NCBI GenBank assembly: GCA_039804165.1
Contig: JBDRZZ010000005.1
Location: 35,084-99,083 of the forward strand
Length of the DNA: 64,000 bases
Direction of reading: 5' to 3'
From: a candidate division WOR-3 bacterium
GTDB lineage: Bacteria > Hydrothermota > UBA3072
Positions 45,301 to 53,357 of this stretch are shown here, one piece after another. A program made the translations under genes and the position numbers. Each line of letters opens with the position of its first letter. The stretch's first letter is position 1. Under the pieces are notes generated by a model. The model did not search any database. It saw only the letters and a program-made list of their open reading frames with translations, and was not told the origin of the DNA.

Positions 45301-46946
45301 GTGGAGATTCTTTTTTTTATTCTTTTATAAAGTTCTTCCTTTTCTTTTTGGGTCAGTTTTTTATAGAAGAAATCTCTTGTCCAATTAGAAAGAAATTGAA
45401 TTCCTTTCTTATCTTTTTTTAATATGTTCTTTGAGGAAAGAGAATTAACCAAAGTGTAAGGATTTTTTATTTCAAAAATTGAAATTGAATTTAAAGGGAA
45501 GCTTTCCTGGAAAATGGATAGTTTTTTTAATAGTTCCTTTTCTTCTAAGGGAAGCTTTTCGAGTTTTGCTTTTAAATTTTCTTCAATACCTTTTGGTAAG
45601 GAAATAGATAAGGGAAGTTTCTCATTAAAGAAAATTTCATCTCCTTTTCTTTCAATTGCTCCTTCTAAAATGAGATTCTCGATTAGCTGATTTAAAATAA
45701 GAGGATTCCCTTCGCTTTGTTTAAGGAGAAAAGAAGTTAGCTCTTTTTTATTTATAATCTTATTAGGAAAATTTTTGTTAATAATGAATTCAATTTCTTC
45801 TTTGTTTAAGGGAGAAAGGGTAAAAGAAGTTGTAATATCTTCTAATTCTTCTAATTCGTTTTCTTTATCAGGGCTGCTTATCACAATTAAAATAGGGCTT
45901 AACCTTATTGTTGTTTTATTTTCTTTTAAGATAACTTTTATTTCCTGAAGAGAAGCATTATCAATAAATATAACAATGGGTTCTGTTATTCTTTCTTCTT
46001 TAAAGAAAAGATGGATTTCTCCGGAACTCATTTCTTTTATGTTTATTCCCTTTATAAGAGCTCTTATTTTGAATTCCCTTAAAAGAGCTGTTTTGCCAAT
46101 TCCTTTTTCTCCTTTTATTAATAAAATGTGAGGCTCAGGCAGGTTGGAAAGATAAAACTCGAAATCCTTTATTTCTTTTTCTCTTCCAGAAAAAATTGTA
46201 ATAAATGAGAGCTTTCTTTCTTCTATTGTGGTTCCAAGAAGAATTTCTCTTTTTACATCTTCTATATTCTTAATCCTATTTTCAATTTGGGGTTCAATCA
46301 TCCTCTGAATTAGAAAGTTTAATTCCTCTGGAATTAAAGGATTATATCTTTCTGGTGGGGGAAGACGGTTTTTTAGTTTTTCCTCTATTATTTTTGACAG
46401 GTTTCCTTTAAATGCTTTTTCTCCTGTTAAAATCTCGTAAAGAATTATGCCAATAGAGTAAATGTCAGAAGAAAAAGAAGGGACTTCTGTAAAGGCTTCT
46501 GGAGATGTATATGTAGGAGTAATTATTTCCGGATTATATCCTGGATCGATCAACTTGACGTTATTTCTTTCATCCACAAATATGTGATTTGGTTTAAGAT
46601 CGCCACAGACAATTCCACGAGAATGTAGAACTGAAAGAGCATCAAGAATGGAGTTAAGAATATTTTTGATTTTGTCGAAATCTTCTTTTTGAGACGGTTT
46701 TACTTTGAAGACTTTGTCGATTGTTGGAGAAGAGATTTTTTCCATTGAAAAGCCACATTTTTCACCATCTTCAAACCACTCGTAAACAGTTACAAAATGA
46801 GGGTCTCTAATTTCAGAGAGAAGTTTAAATTGTTCGTAAAGTAAATCCTTCTTTAGAAGTTCTCCAACTTTGTATACAATTTCTCCTTTTTCGTAAATCT
46901 TTGCAAAATTTCCTTTTTTAATAAGATTAAATTTAGTTAAATCCAT
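42321..46946 (-). CDS. Giant sigma-54 activator: Ser/Thr kinase-like, ATPase, TPR, GAF, AAA+ and Fis HTH
   Basis: 1541 residues. Residues 1-235 are a protein-kinase fold (Lys26, GDLKPNH with Asp116, DPG with Asp134). Residues 250-450 are a STAND/AAA ATPase (Walker A GEKGIGKT, 279-286). About 565-1035 are TPR-like repeats, 1065-1205 a GAF domain, and 1235-1460 a sigma-54 AAA+ domain (GETGTGKE 1264-1271, GSFTGA 1311-1316, GGTLFLDEIGD). 1495-1540 are a Fis-type HTH (ISKRHLYRLIKEF). Within the kinase, the Asn five residues after the catalytic Asp is His121, and DFG reads DPG, so it may be a pseudokinase or variant. It probably activates the sigma-54 promoter just downstream of its own gene. Confidence 0.92.
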   Translation of the reverse strand: MDLTKFNLIKKGNFAKIYEKGEIVYKVGELLKKDLLYEQFKLLSEIRDPHFVTVYEWFEDGEKCGFSMEKISSPTIDKVFKVKPSQKEDFDKIKNILNSILDALSVLHSRGIVCGDLKPNHIFVDERNNVKLIDPGYNPEIITPTYTSPEAFTEVPSFSSDIYSIGIILYEILTGEKAFKGNLSKIIEEKLKNRLPPPERYNPLIPEELNFLIQRMIEPQIENRIKNIEDVKREILLGTTIEERKLSFITIFSGREKEIKDFEFYLSNLPEPHILLIKGEKGIGKTALLREFKIRALIKGINIKEMSSGEIHLFFKEERITEPIVIFIDNASLQEIKVILKENKTTIRLSPILIVISSPDKENELEELEDITTSFTLSPLNKEEIEFIINKNFPNKIINKKELTSFLLKQSEGNPLILNQLIENLILEGAIERKGDEIFFNEKLPLSISLPKGIEENLKAKLEKLPLEEKELLKKLSIFQESFPLNSISIFEIKNPYTLVNSLSSKNILKKDKKGIQFLSNWTRDFFYKKLTQKEKEELYKRIKKRISTPESLHLLEKDLGKEKEYRESLIKIAKKKIKEKDYQEAGKFLQEALLLKDEPILRMVLGRVFELGGKINEALSIYKELLEKKKENPFYLLKIGAIFDRLENKEEAEKYFREGIKFAKGKLKEEGIYWLGYFLVRQERIEEAEKLILEYKNEAKELPPKLKFVEGRFLCAKGDFEKTLKIVEEELKKDLSPTLKRHFLTLGGIANQQKEEHEEAIEYFEKCLEISKKERDFVNEAIFITYKGISLLRLDNYKEALKQLEEALSIFKKLKIGELESPCLTSLSILYLNTGFWEKLKEKIEDFKNRHGKLQPFLKAKLLEGELYKGNWLEVERLRNELKEEKYDLRDLEGTILRWKGELKEAEKIFREVLKRTKGDPRDERDIARQLSEVLFLEGKKEEAVETLKPYFEKISSLKSNFEKGKLLSSWGFINEEPRFCDKAIKLFSKISLPFHIAQTQLKKGTILLQKNRIEEAIEELKKAEEVFKELKSELFLNETTKLLAECARKTSLRKGYIYTYDEISKLLSSIDSEKRFDEALSTITEFLNAERGALILKENDKNIIVSSYNIDEITLQDARKISKTITEKVIKGEVIITGDATIDERFYKMDSIQRNKIRSILCVPITYKNKIYGVLYLDSTIKKDIFLPSDKEFLQSIGRILGILFAKGDLLYQIKEELARLRKMTSPPHSFHSIIGISEPMQKIYKTIEEIAPTDVNVLITGETGTGKELIARTIHSLSKRKNRPFVTVDCSSLTETLLQSELFGHKKGSFTGAIKDKKGMCEEANGGTLFLDEIGDAPPSIQAGLLRVTDLGEIRRVGETEIRKVDVRIISATNKDIEQMAFLREFREDLLYRLNQINISIPPLRERKIDIPILLEHYLKIFREKREKKIKGFTEEAIEILKNYPFPGNIRELRNIVEISIIKCKGEYIKEEDLPEEVKREKIEEKKVSWPEIKKKWERETILLALEETNWDIKKTAENLKISKRHLYRLIKEFEIKK

Positions 46947-46959
46947 AAATTATTTTTAT

Positions 46960-46988
46960 AATTTAATCAAAATATGTGAAATACACAA
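46960..46988 (-). promoter_or_regulatory. Possible promoter of the sigma-54 activator gene
   Basis: On the minus strand TTGTGT (46988-46983), 17-bp spacer, TAAATT (46965-46960). Predicted start about 7 nt before the ATG, and no Shine-Dalgarno is present. It shares the 106-bp divergent region with the phoB promoter. Confidence 0.4.
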
Positions 46989-47015
46989 GAGGGGAGGAGA
47001 AGATAATAAAACCTC

Positions 47016-47043
47016 TTTACTTTTATCTTCTTTTTTGTAAAAT
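47016..47043 (+). promoter_or_regulatory. Possible promoter of phoB-phoR, near-leaderless
   Basis: TTTACT (47016-47021), 16-bp spacer, TAAAAT (47038-47043). Predicted start near 47050, about 3 nt before the ATG at 47053. No Shine-Dalgarno. Confidence 0.45.
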
Positions 47044-47052
47044 ATAAAAAAT

Positions 47053-47733
47053 ATGGGTAAAATAATTGTGGTTGTAGATGATGAGGTTGATATTGTAGAG
47101 CTTATTTCTGTTAACCTGGGAAAAGTAGGCTTTAAAGTTGAAGGTTTTTATAATGCAGGTGACTTTTTAAATTTTCTTAAAAAGAGAACCCCTGACCTTA
47201 TTATTCTTGATTTAATGTTGCCTGACGCGGATGGTTTTGAGGTTTGTAAATATTTAAAATCTGAGGAGAAATATGGAAATATTCCAATTATAATGGTAAC
47301 AGCAAAAGGTGAAGAGGTGGATAAGATTTTAGGTCTTGAGATTGGAGCTGATGATTATATCACAAAGCCTTTTTCTACAAGGGAATTAATTGCAAGGGTT
47401 AAGGCGGTTTTAAGAAGGTTTGAGAAAGAGGATAAATTTGAGGTTATTAAGATAGGGGGAAACGTGGAAATTCTTCCTAATAAGTATAAGGTTATTGTTT
47501 CTGGCAAAGAAATTGAGCTTACTTCAACCGAGTTTAAAATTTTGGTTTTGCTTGCTAAGAGGAAAGGGTGGGTTTTTTCCCGAGACCAGATTCTAAATTA
47601 TCTATATGAAGGGGAGAGACTCGTATTTGACAGAACTATTGATGTTCACATAGCACATCTTAGGGAAAAACTTGGCAAATATGGAGGTTTTATTAAAAGT
47701 GTGAGGGGTATAGGATATAAAATAGAAGAATGA
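47053..47733 (+). CDS. phoB: PhoB/PhoP-type response regulator (OmpR family)
   Basis: 226 residues. The receiver domain has the acidic pair Asp9/Asp10, phospho-acceptor Asp53 (LIILDLMLPDADG) and Lys in DDYITKPFSTREL. The C-terminal winged helix has ELTSTEFKILVLLAKRKGWVFSRDQIL and RTIDVHIAHLREKLG. The phosphate-type assignment rests on the pst, phoU and porin genes immediately downstream and on the PHO boxes there. ATGA overlap with phoR. Confidence 0.9.
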   Translation: MGKIIVVVDDEVDIVELISVNLGKVGFKVEGFYNAGDFLNFLKKRTPDLIILDLMLPDADGFEVCKYLKSEEKYGNIPIIMVTAKGEEVDKILGLEIGADDYITKPFSTRELIARVKAVLRRFEKEDKFEVIKIGGNVEILPNKYKVIVSGKEIELTSTEFKILVLLAKRKGWVFSRDQILNYLYEGERLVFDRTIDVHIAHLREKLGKYGGFIKSVRGIGYKIEE

Positions 47734-49466
47734 AGAATATATTTTTTAGAATCTTTTTTGGGCAGTTAATTTTGATTAGTTGTGTTTCTTTATTTTTTGT
47801 TTTGTTTTCTTTTGGTTTAGTAAAAAGGTATTATGTTAATACTCTTACCGAAAACCTTGAAAAAATTGCTCTTTCTCTTAGAAGGACCTTAACTCCTTAT
47901 CTTGTTTGTGAAAAATTCTCTTCTTTAGATTCTCTTGCAAAGTATATTGGAAAAGAGATAAAGGTGAGAATTACTGTAGTTGACTTAAAAGGGGTTGTTC
48001 TTGCTGATTCCGAAGAGAATCCTGAGAAAATGGAAAACCACGGAACAAGGCCAGAAATATTACAAGCTTTTTATGGAAAAACCGGGATTTCTCTTCGTTT
48101 TAGCAAAACTTTTGGTAAAGATATGTTATATGTTGCTATTCCTATTAAAGATGAAAAAGGTGAGGTGTTTGGAGTTATAAGGTTGAGTTTATTTTTCACT
48201 CAGATAGATGAGCTAATAGGTGCTTTTGTTAGAAATTTACTTATTGTTGTTTTTTCGCTTTTATTTTTTTCTATTTTTGTATCTTTTTTTTATTCTAAAT
48301 CTCTTGCAAAACCCATTGGTGAGCTTGTAAGTATAGCCGATGAAGTAGCTAAAGGTAATTTTGAACTTGAGGTTTTTGTAGAAGGTAAGGGAGAATTAAA
48401 GAGGCTTGCCGAAAGCTTTAATAGTATGCTCACTCGTATTAGAGAATTGGTTTCTAAATTATCAGAACAAAGAGATTCTCTTGATATTGTTATTTCTTCT
48501 ATTGGAGAAGCTCTTCTTGTGATTAACTCGGATGAAAAGATAGTGATTGTTAATGATAGTTTTAAAGAGATTTTTAATGTAAGTGAAGTAAAAAATAAAT
48601 ATTATTGGGAGGTTTTTAGAGAACCTCAGTTTGGAGAAATTATAGAAGAAGTAAAAAAGAAAAGAGATAGCGTAGTAAAGGAAATAAAAATTGGAGAGAG
48701 ATATTTTATATGCACTGCTAACTTTTTAAAAAAATATAATGAAGTTGTAATTACTCTTCACGAAATAACCGAGAAAAAGAAAACCGAATTAATGAAAAAA
48801 GATTTTATTTCAAATGTCTCTCATGAACTCCGGACACCTTTAACTGCTATTAAGGGTTTTGTTGAAACTCTTTTAGAAACTCAAAAGGGTGATGGTAAGA
48901 GATATCTTGAAATAATAAGAAAGCAAACAGATCGTCTCATTAATATTGTTAAAGATTTACTTAGACTTTCTGAACTTGAAGAAATTGAAGAAGGGAAGAT
49001 TAAAATTGATTTTTCACAGGTGGATTTAAAGAAATTGATAAAGGATGTTTTAAGTATTTACGAAAAAGAAATGAAAGATAAGGGCTTGCGCTTGGTTGTT
49101 TCTATAGATAGAAGCGTTTCTAAGATTAAAGGTGATCCATTTAAACTCGAGCAGCTTTTTATGAATTTAATTGAGAATGCTATTAGGTATACAGATAAAG
49201 GAGAAATAAAAATAAATGCAAGAAGAGAAAAGAGAGCGATTGTTATTGAAGTTTCTGATACAGGAATTGGAATATCCGAGGAACATTTACCAAGAATTTT
49301 TGAAAGATTCTACGTTGTGGATAAGTCTCGTTCCCGTGAATATGGAGGGACAGGTCTTGGGCTATCCATTGTGAAGCATATTGTCCAATTACATCAAGGA
49401 GAGATAAGGGTTGAGAGTAAAAAAAATAAAGGAACAAAATTTACCATTATTTTGCCGGAGAATTAG
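47730..49466 (+). CDS. phoR: PhoR-type membrane sensor histidine kinase
   Basis: 578 residues. TM1 about 9-31, extracytoplasmic sensor about 32-165 (Cache-like), TM2 about 167-190, HAMP about 190-240 (PIGELVSIADEVAKGNFEL), and PAS about 250-350. HisKA has His365 in FISNVSHELRTPLTAIKGF. HATPase has LFMNLIENAIRYTDKG, DTGIGISEEHLPRIFERFY and GGTGLGLSIVKHIV. It should phosphorylate the PhoB above under low phosphate, probably through contact with the Pst/PhoU complex encoded downstream. Confidence 0.9.
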   Translation: MKNIFFRIFFGQLILISCVSLFFVLFSFGLVKRYYVNTLTENLEKIALSLRRTLTPYLVCEKFSSLDSLAKYIGKEIKVRITVVDLKGVVLADSEENPEKMENHGTRPEILQAFYGKTGISLRFSKTFGKDMLYVAIPIKDEKGEVFGVIRLSLFFTQIDELIGAFVRNLLIVVFSLLFFSIFVSFFYSKSLAKPIGELVSIADEVAKGNFELEVFVEGKGELKRLAESFNSMLTRIRELVSKLSEQRDSLDIVISSIGEALLVINSDEKIVIVNDSFKEIFNVSEVKNKYYWEVFREPQFGEIIEEVKKKRDSVVKEIKIGERYFICTANFLKKYNEVVITLHEITEKKKTELMKKDFISNVSHELRTPLTAIKGFVETLLETQKGDGKRYLEIIRKQTDRLINIVKDLLRLSELEEIEEGKIKIDFSQVDLKKLIKDVLSIYEKEMKDKGLRLVVSIDRSVSKIKGDPFKLEQLFMNLIENAIRYTDKGEIKINARREKRAIVIEVSDTGIGISEEHLPRIFERFYVVDKSRSREYGGTGLGLSIVKHIVQLHQGEIRVESKKNKGTKFTIILPEN

Positions 49467-49516
49467 GTTTGTAAGTTTTGTTTTTATAGGGTCGATTAAT
49501 AAGTCAATTTTTAATC

Positions 49517-49555
49517 TTAACAAATACTTAATACTGAATTAATAAGAAATTAACC
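49517..49555 (+). promoter_or_regulatory. PHO box (four 11-bp-spaced repeats) upstream of porin gene
   Basis: TTAACA at 49517, TTAATA at 49528, TTAATA at 49539 and TTAACC at 49550: exact 11-bp period, all on one helix face, as for PhoB/PhoP dimers. It lies about 95 bp before the porin ATG in the 181-bp phoR-porin gap. Confidence 0.7.
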
Positions 49556-49647
49556 ACTCTATTTATGGTAGATTGTGAAGACTAAGTTGTATGTTTGACT
49601 TCATTAAATGGTGTATTATAAACCTTTAACTCAAAAAGGAGGTTTTT

Positions 49648-50652
49648 ATGAAGAAGTTTAGTTTAGTAGTCGGTTGGAGTTGCCTGATTTTATTGATTGT
49701 TGCTCCTATAGGTCTAAAGGGAGGAGAAACGAAAATCTCTATGACGTTGTGGAATAGATATACTGCTGAAAGAAGCGAAGGGAAATTTACCAAAAGTGCA
49801 TTTACCTTAGAGAGAGGTTATTTTGGTGTTGAACCCACTTTTACAGATAGGATAAAAGGTAGATTCACAATTGATGTTTTCTCTTCTGATAAATTTGCAG
49901 ATGGAGCTGGACTTAAGTTGAAATACGCTTATCTTAATTTTACGCAAGTTTTGCCAATACCAGAGAGCGATATCCAGGTTGGGTTACTAAAGCATTATTT
50001 TGGAACTGTCTATGACTGGGAGTATATTTCTATTCGGAAAGCCCTGGAGGACGAGAGAAAAGTAGCTTCATCCGCAGATTATGGACTTGCTCTTTTTGGT
50101 TATATTCCGCATGGTTTTGGAGAATATGCAATTTCAATTTTAAATGGAGAAGGATATAATAAGACAGGGAGTGCCCTTGACAAAGAACCTGAAATTGCAG
50201 GTAACTTGAGAGTTATTCCTTTACCAGGATTAACTATTGGAGGCTCTATTCTTTATGAAAATAAGGAAAGTGATCGATTTGCCTATGTAGGTGTAGGACG
50301 TATTGCAAGAGGTCCATTTGAAATCTGGGGAGAGTATCTTATTCAAGATAAAAGCGATATTAAGAGTAATGGTTGGATGATTATGCCAATCTTAAAGCTT
50401 CAGAATTTAGCAAAATTGGATGTGGACATTATTGGAAGATTTGATAAATGGGACGGCAATACCGAATTAGAAAATGATGGAGATATGACTATTACCTGTG
50501 GGATAAACTGGAATCTCGTTAGAGACGAAAAGAATAAATCTTGTGTTTTCCTTCAAATTCAGGGAGAGAAGACTATTTTCGAAAATGAAGCTATAAGTGA
50601 TATTAATCAGCTTTTGATTCAACTCCAATGGAAATTCAGCAATACCATATAA
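49648..50652 (+). CDS. Outer-membrane beta-barrel protein, phosphate-porin-like
   Basis: 334 residues. The signal peptide (residues about 1-25, MKKFSLVVGWSCLILLIVA) is followed by alternating strands with aromatic ends (TLWNRYTAERSEG, GYFGVEPTF, RFTIDVFSS, KYAYLNFTQ) and ends in an aromatic-containing strand (LLIQLQWKFSNTI). It resembles OprO/OprP-type and short alginate-type porins only in pattern. Its PHO box and position before pstS argue for phosphate uptake across the outer membrane. AAAGGAGG lies before the ATG. Confidence 0.72.
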   Translation: MKKFSLVVGWSCLILLIVAPIGLKGGETKISMTLWNRYTAERSEGKFTKSAFTLERGYFGVEPTFTDRIKGRFTIDVFSSDKFADGAGLKLKYAYLNFTQVLPIPESDIQVGLLKHYFGTVYDWEYISIRKALEDERKVASSADYGLALFGYIPHGFGEYAISILNGEGYNKTGSALDKEPEIAGNLRVIPLPGLTIGGSILYENKESDRFAYVGVGRIARGPFEIWGEYLIQDKSDIKSNGWMIMPILKLQNLAKLDVDIIGRFDKWDGNTELENDGDMTITCGINWNLVRDEKNKSCVFLQIQGEKTIFENEAISDINQLLIQLQWKFSNTI

Positions 50653-50659
50653 AAGACTC

Positions 50660-50710
50660 TTAACAAAAACTTAACATTTAATTAATGGTTTTTTAATGAT
50701 TGGATAGAAT
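50660..50710 (+). promoter_or_regulatory. PHO box and promoter of pstS
   Basis: TTAACA at 50660, TTAACA at 50671, TTAATG at 50682 and TTAATG at 50693: exact 11-bp period, matching the porin box. TAGAAT (50705-50710) lies 17 bp after the third repeat, which would replace the -35 element. AAAGGAGG and the pstS ATG follow. Confidence 0.72.
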
Positions 50711-50728
50711 AATAAAAGGAGGTTTAAA

Positions 50729-51547
50729 ATGAAAAAGAGTGGAATTTTTAATCTTGTAAAAGTGTGGATGGTTCTTTTAGGTTTCTCCGGTTTTGCTGCT
50801 TCAAAGAGGATAAATATCACGGGTTCCACCACTGTTTTACCAATTGCCCAAAGAGAGGCAGAAGCTTTTATGGATCTTTATCCAGATATTTCAGTCTCTG
50901 TCCGAGGCGGTGGTTCTGGAGTAGGAATTACAGCACTTATTGATGGAAGAACAGATATAGCAAATTCTTCAAGGGCTATTCAAACGAAAGAACTTAAAAT
51001 TGCTCGAGAGAAAGGTGTAAATGTTTATGCGAATGTGATAGCTCGGGATGGAATTGCAATTGTTGTTAACCCTAAAAACCCTATAGATTCTATTACATTG
51101 GAAGATTTAAAGAAGATTTATACTGGAGAGATTAGTAATTGGGAAGCTCTTGGAGGACCATCTAAACCTATAGTTGTTATTTCTCGGGATTTCTCTTCAG
51201 GAACTTTTGAAGTTTTTAAAGACCTTGTTCTTAAAGGAGGAAAGGTAAAAGATGATGCTTTGATGCTTGCTTCAAATAAAGCCGTTGCTACAACTGTAGC
51301 AGAAACTCCAGATGCGATTGGTTATATTGGTCTTGGGTATATTTCTGAGGAAGTAAAAGTTTTGAAGATTGATGGAGTTTTTCCTAATAAAGAAACAGTT
51401 CAAAGTGGGAAATATAAACTATCGCGTGCTCTTTTTATGTATACGAATGGTGAACCTAAAGGCATCATAAAAACTTTTATAAATTTTGTATTATCCAGAG
51501 AGGGGCAGAGAATTGTTGAAGAAGAAGGATTTGTGCCAGTTAAATGA
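50729..51547 (+). CDS. pstS: Phosphate-binding periplasmic protein
   Basis: 272 residues. N-terminal signal sequence (about 1-25). Phosphate-binding loops ITGSTTVLPIAQ, VRGGGSGVGITALIDGRTDIANSSR, SRDFSSGTFEVFKD and ETPDAIGYIGLGY. It delivers Pi to PstCA. No lipobox Cys is seen, consistent with a periplasmic protein in a diderm. The first gene of the pst operon, behind its own PHO box. Confidence 0.95.
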   Translation: MKKSGIFNLVKVWMVLLGFSGFAASKRINITGSTTVLPIAQREAEAFMDLYPDISVSVRGGGSGVGITALIDGRTDIANSSRAIQTKELKIAREKGVNVYANVIARDGIAIVVNPKNPIDSITLEDLKKIYTGEISNWEALGGPSKPIVVISRDFSSGTFEVFKDLVLKGGKVKDDALMLASNKAVATTVAETPDAIGYIGLGYISEEVKVLKIDGVFPNKETVQSGKYKLSRALFMYTNGEPKGIIKTFINFVLSREGQRIVEEEGFVPVK

Positions 51548-51600
51548 AGTCAAATACCTCCTTATTTATGGGTTTGTTGTTGACACAGCTGAAAAAAACC

Positions 51601-51628
51601 AAGAGGTGGGGGGTAGGCCCCACCTCTT
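51601..51628 (+). repeat. Perfect 11-bp hairpin between pstS and pstC
   Basis: AAGAGGTGGGG (51601-51611), 6-nt loop, CCCCACCTCTT (51618-51628). It ends 11 nt before the pstC ATG. On the plus strand it is followed by AAATAATAAAAA rather than T, so it is not a standard plus-strand terminator. It may stabilise the 3' end of a processed pstS message and lower pstC expression. Confidence 0.7.
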
Positions 51629-51639
51629 AAATAATAAAA

Positions 51640-52506
51640 ATGTTGAAAGAAAAGATTTTTAAATATTTGACTGAGGCAGCAGCTTTATGTTCTATTATTT
51701 TTCTTTTTGGAATAATATTCAGTGTATTTAAGGAAGGATATGTTATATTTTCTGAAGTGGGTTTTCTTAAATTTATTTTTGGTAAATCCTGGCACCCCGT
51801 TTATTCTCCTCCAGAATTTGGAATCTTGGGACTTATTGTTGGTTCGGTGATTGTCACTTTTGGAGCCTTGATTATTTCCGTTCCACTTGGTTTGGGCTCC
51901 GCCATTTATATTTCAGAGCTTTCTTATCCAAAAGCTAAGGAAGTTTTAAAACCAATTATAGAGCTTCTTGCAGGTATTCCTTCAGTAATTTACGGTTTAT
52001 TTGGTATGGCTTTTTTGGGACCTTTCCTTGCAAGGATTTTTGGTTTGGAAGTGGGTTTAAATGCTTTTACCGCTTCAATAATTCTTGGGATAATGGTGAT
52101 TCCCATAATTTCAAGTATTTCGGAGGATGCGATAAATGCGGTTCCAAAGGATTTAAGGGAAGCATCTTTTGCTCTTGGAGCAAATAAATGGGAGACAATA
52201 ATTCATATAATACTTCCCGCAGCAAAGTCAGGAATCATTGCTTCAATAGTTCTTGGGTTTGGAAGAGCAATTGGAGAAACAATGGTTGTTTTGATGGTAG
52301 CAGGGGGATCAGCAAAGATACCCCATTCAATATTTCAACCAGTTCGTCCTATGACTTCTACGATCGCGGCGGAAATGGGAGAAGCAACCGTTGGTAGTTT
52401 ACACTTCCATGCTTTATTTGGAATAGCGATTGTCCTTTTTTTAATAACGTTTTTTTCTAACCTTTTAACTGAATGGGTGATTAGAAAGGCAAAGGGTAAA
52501 AAATGA
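51640..52506 (+). CDS. pstC: Phosphate ABC transporter permease
   Basis: 288 residues, about six transmembrane helices. GxxxGPF-type permease segments: PSVIYGLFGMAFLGPFLA, the EAA-loop DLREASFALGANKWETIIHIILP, and GRAIGETMVVLMVAGG. No Shine-Dalgarno; the hairpin described above lies just upstream, and translation may depend on reinitiation or on that structure. ATGA overlap with pstA. Confidence 0.94.
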   Translation: MLKEKIFKYLTEAAALCSIIFLFGIIFSVFKEGYVIFSEVGFLKFIFGKSWHPVYSPPEFGILGLIVGSVIVTFGALIISVPLGLGSAIYISELSYPKAKEVLKPIIELLAGIPSVIYGLFGMAFLGPFLARIFGLEVGLNAFTASIILGIMVIPIISSISEDAINAVPKDLREASFALGANKWETIIHIILPAAKSGIIASIVLGFGRAIGETMVVLMVAGGSAKIPHSIFQPVRPMTSTIAAEMGEATVGSLHFHALFGIAIVLFLITFFSNLLTEWVIRKAKGKK

Positions 52507-53357
52507 AGATTAGAAAACTGAAAGAATTTTTAGGAATAAATGCTTTAAGAATAGCAATACTTATAAGCATATTGTTTTTATTTTTGTTTATTGGTATTGT
52601 TTTTTCTAAAGGAGTTAAAATGATTTCCTTTTCTTTTCTTCTTGAGCCACCACGGGATGGAATGACAAAAGGTGGAATATTTCCGGCTATAATTGGGACT
52701 TTATATTTGACAGTTCTTGCTGTTTTATTTGCTTTTCCTTTAGGGGTTCTATCAGCCATTTATCTTGTTGAGTATTCAAAAGAAAATTTTCTTGTTACTA
52801 TTATAAGAACAGCTATAGGAACCTTGGCAGGTATTCCCTCTATAATTTTTGGACTATTTGGTCTTGCAATCTTTGTAATAACTTTTGGATTTGGAGTTTC
52901 TATTCTTTCTGGTTCTCTAACTTTAGGAATAATGATTTTGCCAATGGTTATTAAAGCTTCGGAAGAAGCTTTAAAGGCAGTTCCTCATAGTTTTAGGGAA
53001 GCTGCTTATGCTCTTGGAGCGACTAAAAGACAAACTATTCTTAAAGTTATTGTTCCCACAGCACTACCAAGTATAATGACAGGTGTGATTATTAGCATTG
53101 GGAGAGCCGCAGGTGAAACAGCTCCTATTCTTTTTACTGCAGCAACTTTCTATACTAGAAGATTACCCAGATCCGTTTTTGATGAGGTTATGGCTCTCCC
53201 ATATCATATTTACGCCTTAATGACAGAAGGGACAAGGCCAGAATCTCAAGTTCCTATTGCTTATGGAACTTCAGTTATTCTTTTAACACTTGTTTTAGCG
53301 ATTAGTTCTCTTTCTATTATTATTAGATACAGAATTAGGAGGCAAAGGAAATGGTGA
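52503..53357 (+). CDS. pstA: Phosphate ABC transporter permease
   Basis: 284 residues with about six helices: [22 protein letters not shown] loop [37 protein letters not shown] and the C-terminal [12 protein letters not shown] typical of PstA. Overlaps pstC (ATGA) and pstB (7 nt). Confidence 0.94.
   Translation: MKIRKLKEFLGINALRIAILISILFLFLFIGIVFSKGVKMISFSFLLEPPRDGMTKGGIFPAIIGTLYLTVLAVLFAFPLGVLSAIYLVEYSKENFLVTIIRTAIGTLAGIPSIIFGLFGLAIFVITFGFGVSILSGSLTLGIMILPMVIKASEEALKAVPHSFREAAYALGATKRQTILKVIVPTALPSIMTGVIISIGRAAGETAPILFTAATFYTRRLPRSVFDEVMALPYHIYALMTEGTRPESQVPIAYGTSVILLTLVLAISSLSIIIRYRIRRQRKW

Noticed and set aside
51580-51605. TTGACA at 51580 as a promoter for pstC
   Set aside because: No -10-like hexamer 15-19 bp downstream; that stretch is the GC-rich hairpin.
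51581-51628. Minus-strand terminator (hairpin plus T run from GAAAAAAACC)
   Set aside because: The geometry fits, but no minus-strand gene exists here to terminate. Kept only as a hairpin between pstS and pstC.
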